In this document: piece after piece, positions 23,772-32,691 of the stretch
How positions within the stretch are numbered: the stretch's first letter is position 1
Layout of the letters: each line of letters begins with the position of its first letter
Source of the DNA: a bacterium
GTDB taxonomy: Bacteria; Bacteroidota; Bacteroidia; Bacteroidales; Bacteroidaceae
DNA length: 33,633 nt
Reading direction: 5' to 3'
Assembly (NCBI GenBank): GCA_004559785.1
Contig: SFXD01000015.1
Location: forward strand, 1 to 33,633
Notes under the pieces: generated by a model
What the model saw: only the letters and a program-made list of their open reading frames with translations
What the model was told of the DNA's origin: nothing
Database searches by the model: none
Position numbers and translations under genes: made by a program

Positions 23772-24074
23772 GGGTGCGCCTATTGCCTCTACGCCACTAC
23801 ACAGCCGTAGCGGCAATGGAGCCTTCAAAGCTCACTCCAAAAAGAAGATATACTTTCTTTGCCATAGTAGTATATCTTCTATTGCCGATGAAGTATATCT
23901 TCTATTGCCGGTGAAGTATATCTTCTATTGCCGGTGAAGTATATCTTCATCTCCATGTTTAGGTTACATGGTTGTCAGATCCAATGTTGAACAGCCCTTA
24001 CATAAAACCACTCTTGCCCCAGCGGAATATAAACGTCGTCCTTTACTGTTTATATAAGGCATCTGTCATTAGCG
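23772..24074. other. Repeat-bearing spacer between convergent rsmD and the OMP gene
   Basis: 303 bp without a convincing gene. It holds the 23-bp tandem repeats and the inverted copy described separately. The part from about 23955 to 24074 shows no further repeat, promoter or RNA feature that could be recognised. Confidence 0.5.
23843..23949. repeat. Three tandem 23-bp repeats with an inverted partial copy
   Basis: Units at 23870-23892, 23893-23915 and 23916-23938 (GTATATCTTCTATTGCCGGTGAA; the first has A for G at one site), plus a partial unit at 23939-23948. The 12-bp AGAAGATATACT at 23843-23854 is a perfect inverted match to AGTATATCTTCT at 23869-23880, giving a hairpin with a 14-nt loop. 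There are no spacers, so it is not CRISPR. It lies between convergent genes and may work as a transcription end or protein site. Confidence 0.85.
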
Positions 24075-27000
24075 TCAGAATCTGCCGCCCCATCCGCCAC
24101 GACCTCCTCCAGGTCCTCCAGGTCCCTCGCCCCTACCAGGACCGAAACCTTCAGAACGAGCCTGTCGTCCTCCCATAAGGTTCAGACGGTATATGAAGTG
24201 AACCATCACGTACGAGTGTATCGCCCGTGTCCACGTATCGCTACGCATGGTGGCACTTATTGAACGGCTGATGCTGCTCCTCTGCCTGAGGATGTCGTAC
24301 CACTGCACGCTTATCGTAGCCGCCCTGCCCTTCAGGAAACTCTGGCTCAACTGTGCATCCCATATCAGTTCGTTCGTGTTCATGCTCTCGTCCTGGTATC
24401 CACGGCGACACTGCTGGCTGATGTTGCTGCTTAGCGACGTGCCCCAAGGCATGTTAACAATGACGTTGCCCCCGTACTCGTAACGCCACGTGTCGATGTT
24501 GGCATTCTCCTGCATGGCATTGCGTGCGTGCTGGTAGTTGAAACCTGCATTCACACCCACCTCTACGATGTCGTTGCGGTAGTTGAGCCTCATGTGGTCG
24601 TCGATATTGGTAGCCCTGGTAGTAGCCTTGTCCAGATGTGTCCCTTCAAAGAGACGGCGCAGGACAGACTGGTTGAGCGAACCGTCGGCATTGGTTATGC
24701 CTTCAAGCGATAGTCCACCGACATTGCTGCTAAGATAACCCACGTTGTGCGAATAGCGGATATTGGCGAAGTTGTGTATGTTGAAAGCCTTCTTCTCTCC
24801 CATCGCCGTATTGAACATGAGTGTCGAACCCGTGCTCCAGTTGCCGTTTATGTTCATGGGGCGCGTGTATCTGCCACCCGTCTCGGCATTGTATATCGTA
24901 GCCGTAGATATGCTGTTCTTTGTCTGGTCAAAGTAGGCGTTCACCATCCATCCCATCTGCCTTTCGGTATTGTTGCCGTTGTAGAAAACGTTGAAGTTGT
25001 TGTTCCAGCTGCTCCTGAGTCCGGAATTACCCGTGCTGATGTTGAGAGGGTCGCTGGTGTTGGTCACCTCCAGGAGGTCCGTCATGCTCGGCTGCGACAT
25101 ACGTCCGTTGAACCTTACACGCAACTGGCTTGCATTGCTTATCTTCCAGCGATAGTCTATTCGCGGCGACCAGTTGAAGGTATGTCTCACCACCATTGTG
25201 TCGAGGCGATTCCTTAGGTAATCCATGTGGGTTGTCTGTGGCTGGAGGCTGACTCCCACGTTGAGGCGGTTGTCTCCCACTTTGTACCTCAGCATCACCC
25301 CAGCGTCATGGTTGTATTCGCGGTAGGTGGCGTATTGGCTATTCTCGGCATTGCGGATATAGTTCAGTGTATCAAGCCCTGGCAGATAGCCCAGCACGAG
25401 TTGTTCCTCCGTATAGTAGCCTTGATACTTGGTGAGCAGGCTGTCTATGCTGTACATGCTGCGGTCGTTGTCGCTGTAACGGTACTGGAACTGGTAGCTG
25501 AACTGCAGGTTGAGCGCACCTAATATCGGTTCGGTATAACTGAGGCGAGTACTGACATTGTGGCTCTCTGAGGGTGAAAGGATGTATTGGTTGGTAAAAT
25601 TGTCGCGTTGGTTTACCTGCTGTGCCTGGTAATAGTTTATCTTGCTGCGGCTAAACGACTTGCTGTCACTGTCGCTATACCCACCAGCCACGTTGAAAGT
25701 GATATTGCGCCCCGGCTTGGCTATCCTCCTGTTCAGCATCAGACGCCCGTCTATGCTCTTGCTTGTACTCTCGCTCAGTCCAGCCCTGTTGTTGTCGTTA
25801 ACGGCTATCTTGTCGCGTATCATGCGGTTCTCCTCAAGGTTATATTCCAGCAGAGGGTCTGTCATGGACTTTCCGTCATATACGGCATACGGATCCTGAT
25901 TGAACGTGACACTGCTGCTCCAACTGTCGCTGCTGGATTTTGAATAAGAGAAATTGGGACGGAAATTGATTGTCGTCATCGAGTCCGGCTGCCACTCGAG
26001 CCGGAAATTGGCGTCCACGTTCCAGCTCCTGCTCGTGGATATGCTGTGGCTGTTGGTATATGTTGACTTCGTTTCGCTGAGGAATGTCTCGCTGTTGCTC
26101 TTTGTCTCAGTCTCGCTCTTGCGATGTGCATACCTGGCATTGCCTCCCATTTTCAGATAGCCAGCCATATCCTCCTTCTTGCCGTTCTCCCAAGAGAAGT
26201 TGGCACCAGCCATCGTACTTGTAGTGATGCCTCCGCCACCGCCCCAGCCTCCACGGCCTCCTCCAGGGAAGCCGTTGTCGTTGACATTGTTTCGACTGCC
26301 AATCAGGGTAAACTGCGAGTTGTCGAGGAATCGGCTGACGTTTGCCTTTCCCGTATACCTGTCCTCGGTACCGTACCCCAGGTCGACATTGATGAGCCAT
26401 CCCTCCTTCATGCCCTTCTGCACCGAGAGGTCGAGCACGGTCTCCTCCTCCCCGTCGTCAATACCCGTAATGCGCGAATAGTCGCTCTTCTTATCGTATG
26501 CCTTTATCTTCTTCACCATCTTGGTAGGCAGGTTCTTCATTGCCATCTTGGTGTCTTTGTCAAAGAATTCCTTGCCCTCCACCATTATCTTGGTGACGGT
26601 CTTTCCATTCACCTTTATCGTACCATCCTCGTCCACCTCTGCCCCAGGCAGTTTCTTCACCAGCACCTCCAACGTCGAGCCCTCAGGCAACCTATAGGCA
26701 TCGGCATTGTATACAAAGGTGTCTTCCTTCATTTCGACTTGCGCCAACTTGGCTATTATCTCCGCTTCGCTCATGAGTCGGGCATCTTCCTGCAACTGCA
26801 CCTTACCTACGTCCACGGACTTCTCGCCCTTCTTCAGGATAAGGTCTCGGAAAAACGTCCTGTACCCCATATACGACACTCGCAGTATGTAATTGCCTAC
26901 CTTGACGGCTGGCAGGCTGAACTTACCCTCCATGTCCGACGAGCATCCCGTCACCTGAGTGCTGTCCTTGGGCTGCAACAGCACCACCGTGGCTCCGGAC

Positions 27001-27119
27001 AAAGCCTCGCCTTCTGCTACCGAACCATCCACCACGCATCCACTTACAGTCACCTTCTGAGCCATTGCGGACATCATTGCCAGGCAGAGCACAAGAAGGC
27101 TGAACAATCTCTTTTGCAT
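24075..27119 (-). CDS. Outer-membrane beta-barrel protein, TonB-receptor-like, with CarboxypepD_reg-like domain
   Basis: 1014 residues. Signal peptide: KRLFSLLVLCLAMMSAMAQ. Residues about 23-110 form a carboxypeptidase-regulatory-like beta-sandwich (VSGCVVDG, LSGATVVLLQ, YILRVSYMGYRTF). Then a plug-like part with KLPGAEVDEDGTIKVNGK and TKIMVEGKEFF. From about 235 onward a long series of aromatic strands fits an outer-membrane barrel of the OMP_b-brl_3 type. Gly-rich loops stand out: residues 284-297 (FPGGGRGGWGG) and the last 33 residues (from GGRQARSEGF), a Gly/Arg/Pro tail ending in Phe. No SusD partner is adjacent, so it is probably not a classic Sus receptor; ligand unknown. No clear promoter; TATCTTTA at 27226-27233 is the best candidate. 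Confidence 0.9.
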   Translation of the reverse strand: MQKRLFSLLVLCLAMMSAMAQKVTVSGCVVDGSVAEGEALSGATVVLLQPKDSTQVTGCSSDMEGKFSLPAVKVGNYILRVSYMGYRTFFRDLILKKGEKSVDVGKVQLQEDARLMSEAEIIAKLAQVEMKEDTFVYNADAYRLPEGSTLEVLVKKLPGAEVDEDGTIKVNGKTVTKIMVEGKEFFDKDTKMAMKNLPTKMVKKIKAYDKKSDYSRITGIDDGEEETVLDLSVQKGMKEGWLINVDLGYGTEDRYTGKANVSRFLDNSQFTLIGSRNNVNDNGFPGGGRGGWGGGGGITTSTMAGANFSWENGKKEDMAGYLKMGGNARYAHRKSETETKSNSETFLSETKSTYTNSHSISTSRSWNVDANFRLEWQPDSMTTINFRPNFSYSKSSSDSWSSSVTFNQDPYAVYDGKSMTDPLLEYNLEENRMIRDKIAVNDNNRAGLSESTSKSIDGRLMLNRRIAKPGRNITFNVAGGYSDSDSKSFSRSKINYYQAQQVNQRDNFTNQYILSPSESHNVSTRLSYTEPILGALNLQFSYQFQYRYSDNDRSMYSIDSLLTKYQGYYTEEQLVLGYLPGLDTLNYIRNAENSQYATYREYNHDAGVMLRYKVGDNRLNVGVSLQPQTTHMDYLRNRLDTMVVRHTFNWSPRIDYRWKISNASQLRVRFNGRMSQPSMTDLLEVTNTSDPLNISTGNSGLRSSWNNNFNVFYNGNNTERQMGWMVNAYFDQTKNSISTATIYNAETGGRYTRPMNINGNWSTGSTLMFNTAMGEKKAFNIHNFANIRYSHNVGYLSSNVGGLSLEGITNADGSLNQSVLRRLFEGTHLDKATTRATNIDDHMRLNYRNDIVEVGVNAGFNYQHARNAMQENANIDTWRYEYGGNVIVNMPWGTSLSSNISQQCRRGYQDESMNTNELIWDAQLSQSFLKGRAATISVQWYDILRQRSSISRSISATMRSDTWTRAIHSYVMVHFIYRLNLMGGRQARSEGFGPGRGEGPGGPGGGRGGWGGRF

Positions 27120-27264
27120 ACTTTATATTATTATATATATATCAAGCCAAACATTGCCCATCATACAAGGCAACGTATACACGATTCTATGACTTGCCTA
27201 TCAATATTTGGTTTAATCATAACGATAAAGATACCCGTTTTTTCGTGATTTTTATGCCCCATGG

Positions 27265-27295
27265 TTGGGTTTTCAGGAAAAAAAGCATACCTTTG
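27265..27295 (+). promoter_or_regulatory. Promoter of aroB (TTG-20-TACCTTTG)
   Basis: TTG (27265-27267), 20-bp spacer, TACCTTTG (27288-27295), a full Bacteroidetes match. Transcription should start near 27301, about 11 nt before ATG 27312. Confidence 0.75.
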
Positions 27296-27311
27296 TGGTG
27301 AAATTTACAGC

Positions 27312-28376
27312 ATGGCATTACAAATGGACAATCAGGAAGTCATTATTTCCACCGACCTTGCAGACAGCCTCGAAACGGCTATTGCCAGATGCCCGCACGA
27401 CAAGCTTTTCATACTGACGGACAGCATCACGAGGGAACTCTGCCTGCCCCTTGTCGCGGGCTTGCCTTGCATGGAAGGAGTACGCAACATCACCATAGGA
27501 GCCACAGACGAGAACAAGAACATAGCATCGCTGTCACATGTGTGGGAGGAACTGCAACGTGGCGGCGCGACACGCCATAGCCTGATGGTGAACCTCGGAG
27601 GAGGCATGGTGACAGACCTCGGAGGATTTGCGGCCAGCACATTCAAGAGGGGATTCTGCTACATCAACGTACCCACCACGCTGCTCAGCATGGTAGATGC
27701 CTCGGTAGGAGGAAAGACGGGCATCAATTTCGGAGGACTGAAGAACGAGATAGGCGTATTCAGTTGCCCTTCGTTTGTAATACTCGACACAGCATTCCTG
27801 AACACCCTCGACGACAGGAACATTCGCTCGGGATATGCGGAGATGCTCAAGCACGGCATCATAAGCGACACGTCACACTGGGCAGACCTTCTCAACTTCG
27901 ACCTCAACGGCATCGACCTCAAACGACTCGGCGACATGGTTGCCACCAGCGTGGCTGTCAAGGAGAGGATAGTCAGCCAAGACCCAACCGAGAAGGGTAT
28001 ACGCAAGGCCCTGAACCTGGGGCATACGGCAGGGCACGCCATAGAAAGCCTGGCTCTGGAAGAGAAGCGCACAGTCCTGCACGGGTATGCCGTCGCATGG
28101 GGACTGATATGCGAACTCTATCTCAGTGCGGTAAGGGCAGGCTTCCCACAAGACAAACTGAGGCAGACGGTACGTTTTATACGCGAAAACTACGGGATCT
28201 TCCCCATCACCTGCAAGGAGTACGACAGGCTGTTTGAGTTCATGACCCACGACAAGAAGAACACGGCAGGCATCGTCAACTTCACCCTCATGGCAGACAT
28301 CGGAGAGATACTGATAGACAAGACCGCTTCCAAGGAGGAGATATTCGACATGCTCGACTTCTTCCGTGAGGGCTAA
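27312..28376 (+). CDS. aroB: 3-dehydroquinate synthase
   Basis: 354 residues from ATG 27312; the longer open frame from 27261 runs through the promoter, and an ATG at 27324 (MDNQEV) is an alternative. AroB turns DAHP into 3-dehydroquinate, the second shikimate-pathway step, using NAD and a divalent metal. Motifs: LVNLGGGMVTDLGGFAA-type NAD loop (here NLGGGMVTDLGGFAAST), FKRGFCYINVPTTLLSMVDA, SVGGKTGINFGGLKNEIG, GYAEMLKHGII, RKALNLGHTAGHAIE with metal His, and VLHGYAVAWGL. Its end is slightly diverged (HDKKNTAGIVNFTLMADIGE), but all catalytic blocks are present. An alkaline phosphatase gene follows after 60 bp. Confidence 0.96.
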   Translation: MALQMDNQEVIISTDLADSLETAIARCPHDKLFILTDSITRELCLPLVAGLPCMEGVRNITIGATDENKNIASLSHVWEELQRGGATRHSLMVNLGGGMVTDLGGFAASTFKRGFCYINVPTTLLSMVDASVGGKTGINFGGLKNEIGVFSCPSFVILDTAFLNTLDDRNIRSGYAEMLKHGIISDTSHWADLLNFDLNGIDLKRLGDMVATSVAVKERIVSQDPTEKGIRKALNLGHTAGHAIESLALEEKRTVLHGYAVAWGLICELYLSAVRAGFPQDKLRQTVRFIRENYGIFPITCKEYDRLFEFMTHDKKNTAGIVNFTLMADIGEILIDKTASKEEIFDMLDFFREG

Positions 28377-28436
28377 GCAACAAGCCGTGCAACAAAATGT
28401 ACCTTACAAATAAACTAACAAAATAAACATACAGAC

Positions 28437-29852
28437 ATGAGAAAGAGATTGTTTGCTGCCATGAGCCTGCTACTGTTGGCTCTGGGAGTTATGGCAGAAG
28501 GCCGTGCCAAGTACGTATTCTACTTCATCGGCGACGGCATGGGAGTCAACCAAGTAAATGCCGCTGAGACATACCTCGGCGCAGTACAGGGTCGCATAGG
28601 CATCGAGCCCCTGTGTTTCCCCTCCTTCCCCTATTCCGCGATGGTCAACACGCAGAGTGCCACCAATGGAGTGACCGACTCGTCTGCCGGAGGCACTGCC
28701 CTGGCTTGCGGAAAGAAGACAAAGAACGGAGTGGAAGGCATGCTCAAGGACCAAGCCACTCCCATCACGAGCATCGCACAATGGGCACACAACGGCGGTG
28801 CCGCAGTAGGTGTCACCACCAGCGTCAGCATAGACCATGCCACGCCAGCGGCATTCTACTCACATGTTCCCGACCGCAACATGTACTATGAGATAGGCAC
28901 CCAGCTGCCTGCTTCCGGCTTCGACTTCTTCGGTGGCTCCGACTTCCTAAAGCCAGACAACCCCAAAGGCGGAGACGACCTGTACAAGCAAGCACAGGAT
29001 GCCGGCTATACAATAGCACGCGGCTACAAGGATTACCAGAAGAAATGCAAGAAGGCAGACAGGATGGTGCTCTTCCAGTCTGAGGCTGCAAGCAAGAACA
29101 ACCGCAGCAGCATACCATACGCCATCGACCGTGGGAAGGACGACCTTACCCTTGCCGACATCACACGCGCAGCCATCCACTTCCTTACGAAGAAACAGGA
29201 CTCCAAGGACGGTTTCTTCCTCATGGTGGAGGGTGGCAAGATAGACTGGGCTTGCCATGCCAACGACCTGGCCTTCATTCCCGAGGTAATAGACATGGAC
29301 GATGCCGTCAGGGTTGCTTACGAGTTCTACCAGCAGCATCCCGACGAGACGCTCATCGTAGTGACTGCCGACCACGAGACTGGAGGACTGGGACTGGGTC
29401 GCGGCCCGTACGAACTGAACCTTGGCAACGTACGCCACCAGAAGATGTCCATAGAGAAACTGGGGCAGGAATTGCACAAGCTCCACGAGAAGCACGGGGA
29501 CAAGTACAACTGGGACCTCGTCAAGACTTTCCTCACGGAGAACATGGGATTCTGGAAGGACGTCAAGGTTACGGACGACCAGACAAAACGACTGGAGCGT
29601 AGCTTCAACAACATCATGGAAGGCAAGGGCAAGGACACAAAGACGCTCTACCAAAAGGACGACGAACTGGCAGGTACGGTAAAGCGCGTCATGAGCGAAA
29701 GCAGCCTCGTCGGCTGGGTAAGCGGTGGGCACAGCAACGGATATGTGCCAGTATTCGCCATAGGAGCCGGAGCCGAGGAATTCCATGGCAGGATGGACAA
29801 TACACAGATAGCTCCCCTGATGGCAAAGGCCGCAGGATGGAAATCCGAATGA
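28437..29852 (+). CDS. Secreted alkaline phosphatase
   Basis: 471 residues, signal peptide RKRLFAAMSLLLLALGVMAEG. Family motifs: YVFYFIGDGMGVNQVNAAE with metal Asp33, VTDSSAGGTALACGKKTKNG with catalytic Ser82 after Asp81 (the second Ser is unusual; many members have TDSAAxATA), VSIDHATPAAFYSHV, FFLMVEGGKIDWACHANDL, VVTADHETGGLGLG and GGHSNGYVPVFAIGAGAEEF. It removes phosphate from monoesters in the periplasm or outside the cell, supplying phosphate. It may be co-transcribed with aroB; a hairpin follows the stop. No clear Pho box was recognised. Confidence 0.94.
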   Translation: MRKRLFAAMSLLLLALGVMAEGRAKYVFYFIGDGMGVNQVNAAETYLGAVQGRIGIEPLCFPSFPYSAMVNTQSATNGVTDSSAGGTALACGKKTKNGVEGMLKDQATPITSIAQWAHNGGAAVGVTTSVSIDHATPAAFYSHVPDRNMYYEIGTQLPASGFDFFGGSDFLKPDNPKGGDDLYKQAQDAGYTIARGYKDYQKKCKKADRMVLFQSEAASKNNRSSIPYAIDRGKDDLTLADITRAAIHFLTKKQDSKDGFFLMVEGGKIDWACHANDLAFIPEVIDMDDAVRVAYEFYQQHPDETLIVVTADHETGGLGLGRGPYELNLGNVRHQKMSIEKLGQELHKLHEKHGDKYNWDLVKTFLTENMGFWKDVKVTDDQTKRLERSFNNIMEGKGKDTKTLYQKDDELAGTVKRVMSESSLVGWVSGGHSNGYVPVFAIGAGAEEFHGRMDNTQIAPLMAKAAGWKSE

Positions 29853-29877
29853 AACATACATACCACACAAATTAACC

Positions 29878-29909
29878 GCAAGCCCTTTCCTATATGGGCG
29901 AGGGCTTGC
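29878..29909 (+). terminator. Hairpin after the alkaline phosphatase gene
   Basis: GCAAGCCCT (29878-29886) and AGGGCTTGC (29901-29909) form a perfect 9-bp stem around a 14-nt loop, 26 bp after the stop codon. Downstream is CTTAAA with no long U-run, so it is probably a weak or attenuating terminator before the next gene. Confidence 0.6.
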
Positions 29910-29926
29910 CTTAAACCATAAAACAC

Positions 29927-32638
29927 ATGAAACGAACATTAAACACTCTCACATTCATTCTCTTTTCCCTAATCGCCTTGGCTGAGGGAGGCAAGAGCCA
30001 GATTCCACTTGCCGACCCATACATTCTGATTGACGACGGCAAGTACTATGCCTACGGCACGCACGATGCCAACGGCATACGATGCTACACATCCGACGAC
30101 CTGCGCTCGTGGGTGGATGCAGGACTTGCACTCAACAAGGAAAACACTACCGAAAAGAAATGGTTCTGGGCACCGGAGGTCTATCGTATTGCCGACAACG
30201 AATACATCATGTACTTCTCTGCCAACGAACACCTCTTTGCCGCCAAGGCGACGTCACCCAAGGGACCATTCAAGCAGGTCGGCACTTACCAGATGAACAA
30301 TCTGCTGGGAAGCGAGAAGTGCATCGACTCGCACGTTTTCTTCGACGACGATGGCAAGGCATACATCTTCTTCGTCCGTTTCACCGACGGCAACTGCATC
30401 TGGCAGGCAGAACTCGAAAGCGACTACATCACGCCAAAGGAAGGTACGCTGCGCAAGTGCTTTGCCGTGTCGCAGGACTGGGAGAACAAGCTTGGACGGG
30501 TCAACGAAGGGCCCAATGTCATAAAGATTGGCAAGAGGTACTTCCTGACATACTCTGGCAACGACTATCGCAGCCAGGACTATGCCGTAGGATATGCCAC
30601 TACCACGAACATTGCTACTGGCACCTGGACCAAATATTCCGCCAACCCCATACTGCGCCGATGGGACGACCTCGTAGGTACAGGCCACCACTCGCTCTTC
30701 TACGACAAGGAGGGCATCCTGCGAATAGTGTTCCATGCCCACTACTCTACGGAAGAGGTTGGCCCACGCCTCATGTACATAGGCACCATGCAGACTAATG
30801 CCAGCAGGATATACATGAGCAACGAGCCCGTCATACGTCCCACGCTGGCAGCCAAGCCCTACAACCCTGAGCTGGTGACGAAGCAATGGGGGTTCGAGAA
30901 TGGTGGAATCACCGCAGTCGACCTCAACAACGATGGTTATCTCGACCTCGTGGCAGGAGGCTCTGGCAACGACGTGACGAATGACGCCGCAGATGATGCC
31001 ACCAGCAGACGCAATACATTCGCATACCTATATCTGCCGACCACACACAGATGGAGCAAGGCAAGTGCCACTACCCCATTCAAGGTGGCAGACTCCCCTT
31101 CCATCATCCCCTGCGACATCAACAACGATGGCAACATGGACATCATCGCCTTCGAACGGGTCGGCAACGACACCGCACACGAGGCATACACGGGCAACTA
31201 CGGCTGCGAGGGTGTCTTTCTCGGGACAGGCAAGGGAACGTTCACCACGCCAGACCTCTCTTTCTGCACTCCAACCGGTGAACCTTTCGATTTTGACACT
31301 AAAGGTCCATCCAGTGCCGAAGTCATCGACATAGACAACGACGGCAGGCTCGACATTGTGTGTGCTGGCATGCAGGGTGAAGATTCATACAATGTGATAC
31401 TGCACAACATGGGTACCGACGACGAAGGCATCCTTAACTTCATCGTAGAGCCTTACGAGACGGAATACCGCCTGCATGATGCCATTATACAGGTGGCAGA
31501 CATGAACAACGACGGTTATCAGGATTTCGTAATATCCTCCATGGTAGACGGCATCGAAGGACAGGTTAGGTTCACCGACCTATACCTCAACGACACCACC
31601 TGTCACGGCAGGTTCGTCCGTCAGGACCTTGGCACCGCCGAAGGTCAGATAAAGCGCAAATCCAACGGAAGCCTCCAACTGGCAGACCTCAACGACGATG
31701 GGTGGACCGACATCTACCTCGCAGGGCTTGGAGAAGCCTCATCCGGGGAGTCCACCACGAGACAGCGCATATACCTCAACCAATGCCAAGCCACGCCTTC
31801 CTTTACCGCAATTAGCAGCGAGATGACCCTTGACTATTACAACACCGGCTCGTGCGTGTCAAGTTCCACGGGCATCATCGACTGGAATGGCGACGGATTC
31901 TACGACATCTTCATTGGCGGATTCCGGGGCAACGTCAAGACAAGTACAGGCCAACTATACATCAACGATGGTACAGGACGAATGAAACGATTCGCCACCA
32001 TACCGGGATGCACCTCCGCATCGATAGCCTTTCCCGACTGGAATGGCGATGGGCGCAAGGACTTTGTGCTCAATGGGCTATGTACCGATGTCAACTACCT
32101 GACCAGCGAGCAGCAGGGAAGGAATGCCATCCTGTGCTACAACCTCGACCCCACCCCTTCGAGACCCGACGCACCCACGGACTGCAACGCCACCGTCAAC
32201 AAGGACGGCTCGGTAACTCTCTCATGGACACCTGCCCCGTCCGCAAGGAAATGCTTCACGTACGAGGTGTTCATAGCCGACAGCCTTGGCTCCCCCGTCA
32301 ACAGCACTCCAGCCTTCATAGGCGGTGACAAGGACGGCATACGCAAGGCAAACCAAAAGGGACGCGTAGGTTGCACCAACCAATGGGAATTCCACCCCAC
32401 CTCACCTGGGCGTTACACCTGGGGAGTACAAACCGTTGATGCCTCATACACAGGCTCCGTCTTCGCAGAAGGACCTTCATTCACCATCAAGGAAGAATCC
32501 GGCACGGGCATCATCTCTGTACAATCCAACGAAGAAGCCACATCCATATACAACATCGAGGGCAAGTCCCTCGACACCCCAGTAAAAGGAATCAATATCA
32601 TAACAAAGGGAGGCAGCACAAGGAAAATCCTGAAGTAA
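29927..32638 (+). CDS. Secreted GH43-like glycosidase fused to seven FG-GAP repeats and a fibronectin type III domain
   Basis: 903 residues. Signal: MKRTLNTLTFILFSLIALAE. Residues about 26-310 match GH43: base Asp30 (IPLADPYILIDDGKYYAYGT), Asp134 (KCIDSHVFFDDDGKAYIFFV) and acid Glu194 (GRVNEGPNVIKIGKRYFLTY), with GTGHHSLFYDKEG. Residues about 325-715 hold seven calcium-loop motifs: D332LNNDGYLD, D397INNDGNMD, D468IDNDGRLD, D525MNNDGYQD, D587LNDDGWTD, D652WNGDGFYD, D704WNGDGRKD, the number expected for a seven-bladed propeller. About 745-865 is FN3-like (PDAPTDCNATVNKDGSVTLS). The C-terminus (GIISVQSNEEATSIYNIEGK, then KGINIITKGG) resembles the Por/T9SS-type tail of Prevotella secreted proteins. 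Likely cleaves an arabinose- or xylose-containing glycan; substrate unknown. Confidence 0.9.
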   Translation: MKRTLNTLTFILFSLIALAEGGKSQIPLADPYILIDDGKYYAYGTHDANGIRCYTSDDLRSWVDAGLALNKENTTEKKWFWAPEVYRIADNEYIMYFSANEHLFAAKATSPKGPFKQVGTYQMNNLLGSEKCIDSHVFFDDDGKAYIFFVRFTDGNCIWQAELESDYITPKEGTLRKCFAVSQDWENKLGRVNEGPNVIKIGKRYFLTYSGNDYRSQDYAVGYATTTNIATGTWTKYSANPILRRWDDLVGTGHHSLFYDKEGILRIVFHAHYSTEEVGPRLMYIGTMQTNASRIYMSNEPVIRPTLAAKPYNPELVTKQWGFENGGITAVDLNNDGYLDLVAGGSGNDVTNDAADDATSRRNTFAYLYLPTTHRWSKASATTPFKVADSPSIIPCDINNDGNMDIIAFERVGNDTAHEAYTGNYGCEGVFLGTGKGTFTTPDLSFCTPTGEPFDFDTKGPSSAEVIDIDNDGRLDIVCAGMQGEDSYNVILHNMGTDDEGILNFIVEPYETEYRLHDAIIQVADMNNDGYQDFVISSMVDGIEGQVRFTDLYLNDTTCHGRFVRQDLGTAEGQIKRKSNGSLQLADLNDDGWTDIYLAGLGEASSGESTTRQRIYLNQCQATPSFTAISSEMTLDYYNTGSCVSSSTGIIDWNGDGFYDIFIGGFRGNVKTSTGQLYINDGTGRMKRFATIPGCTSASIAFPDWNGDGRKDFVLNGLCTDVNYLTSEQQGRNAILCYNLDPTPSRPDAPTDCNATVNKDGSVTLSWTPAPSARKCFTYEVFIADSLGSPVNSTPAFIGGDKDGIRKANQKGRVGCTNQWEFHPTSPGRYTWGVQTVDASYTGSVFAEGPSFTIKEESGTGIISVQSNEEATSIYNIEGKSLDTPVKGINIITKGGSTRKILK

Positions 32639-32691
32639 GGTCCCCTCTCTACATCCACCACATCAAACAGCGGGCTTACCGCAAGGCAGCG

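Noticed and set aside
23870..23949. CRISPR array
   Set aside because: The 23-bp repeats are head-to-tail without spacers, and no cas gene is nearby.
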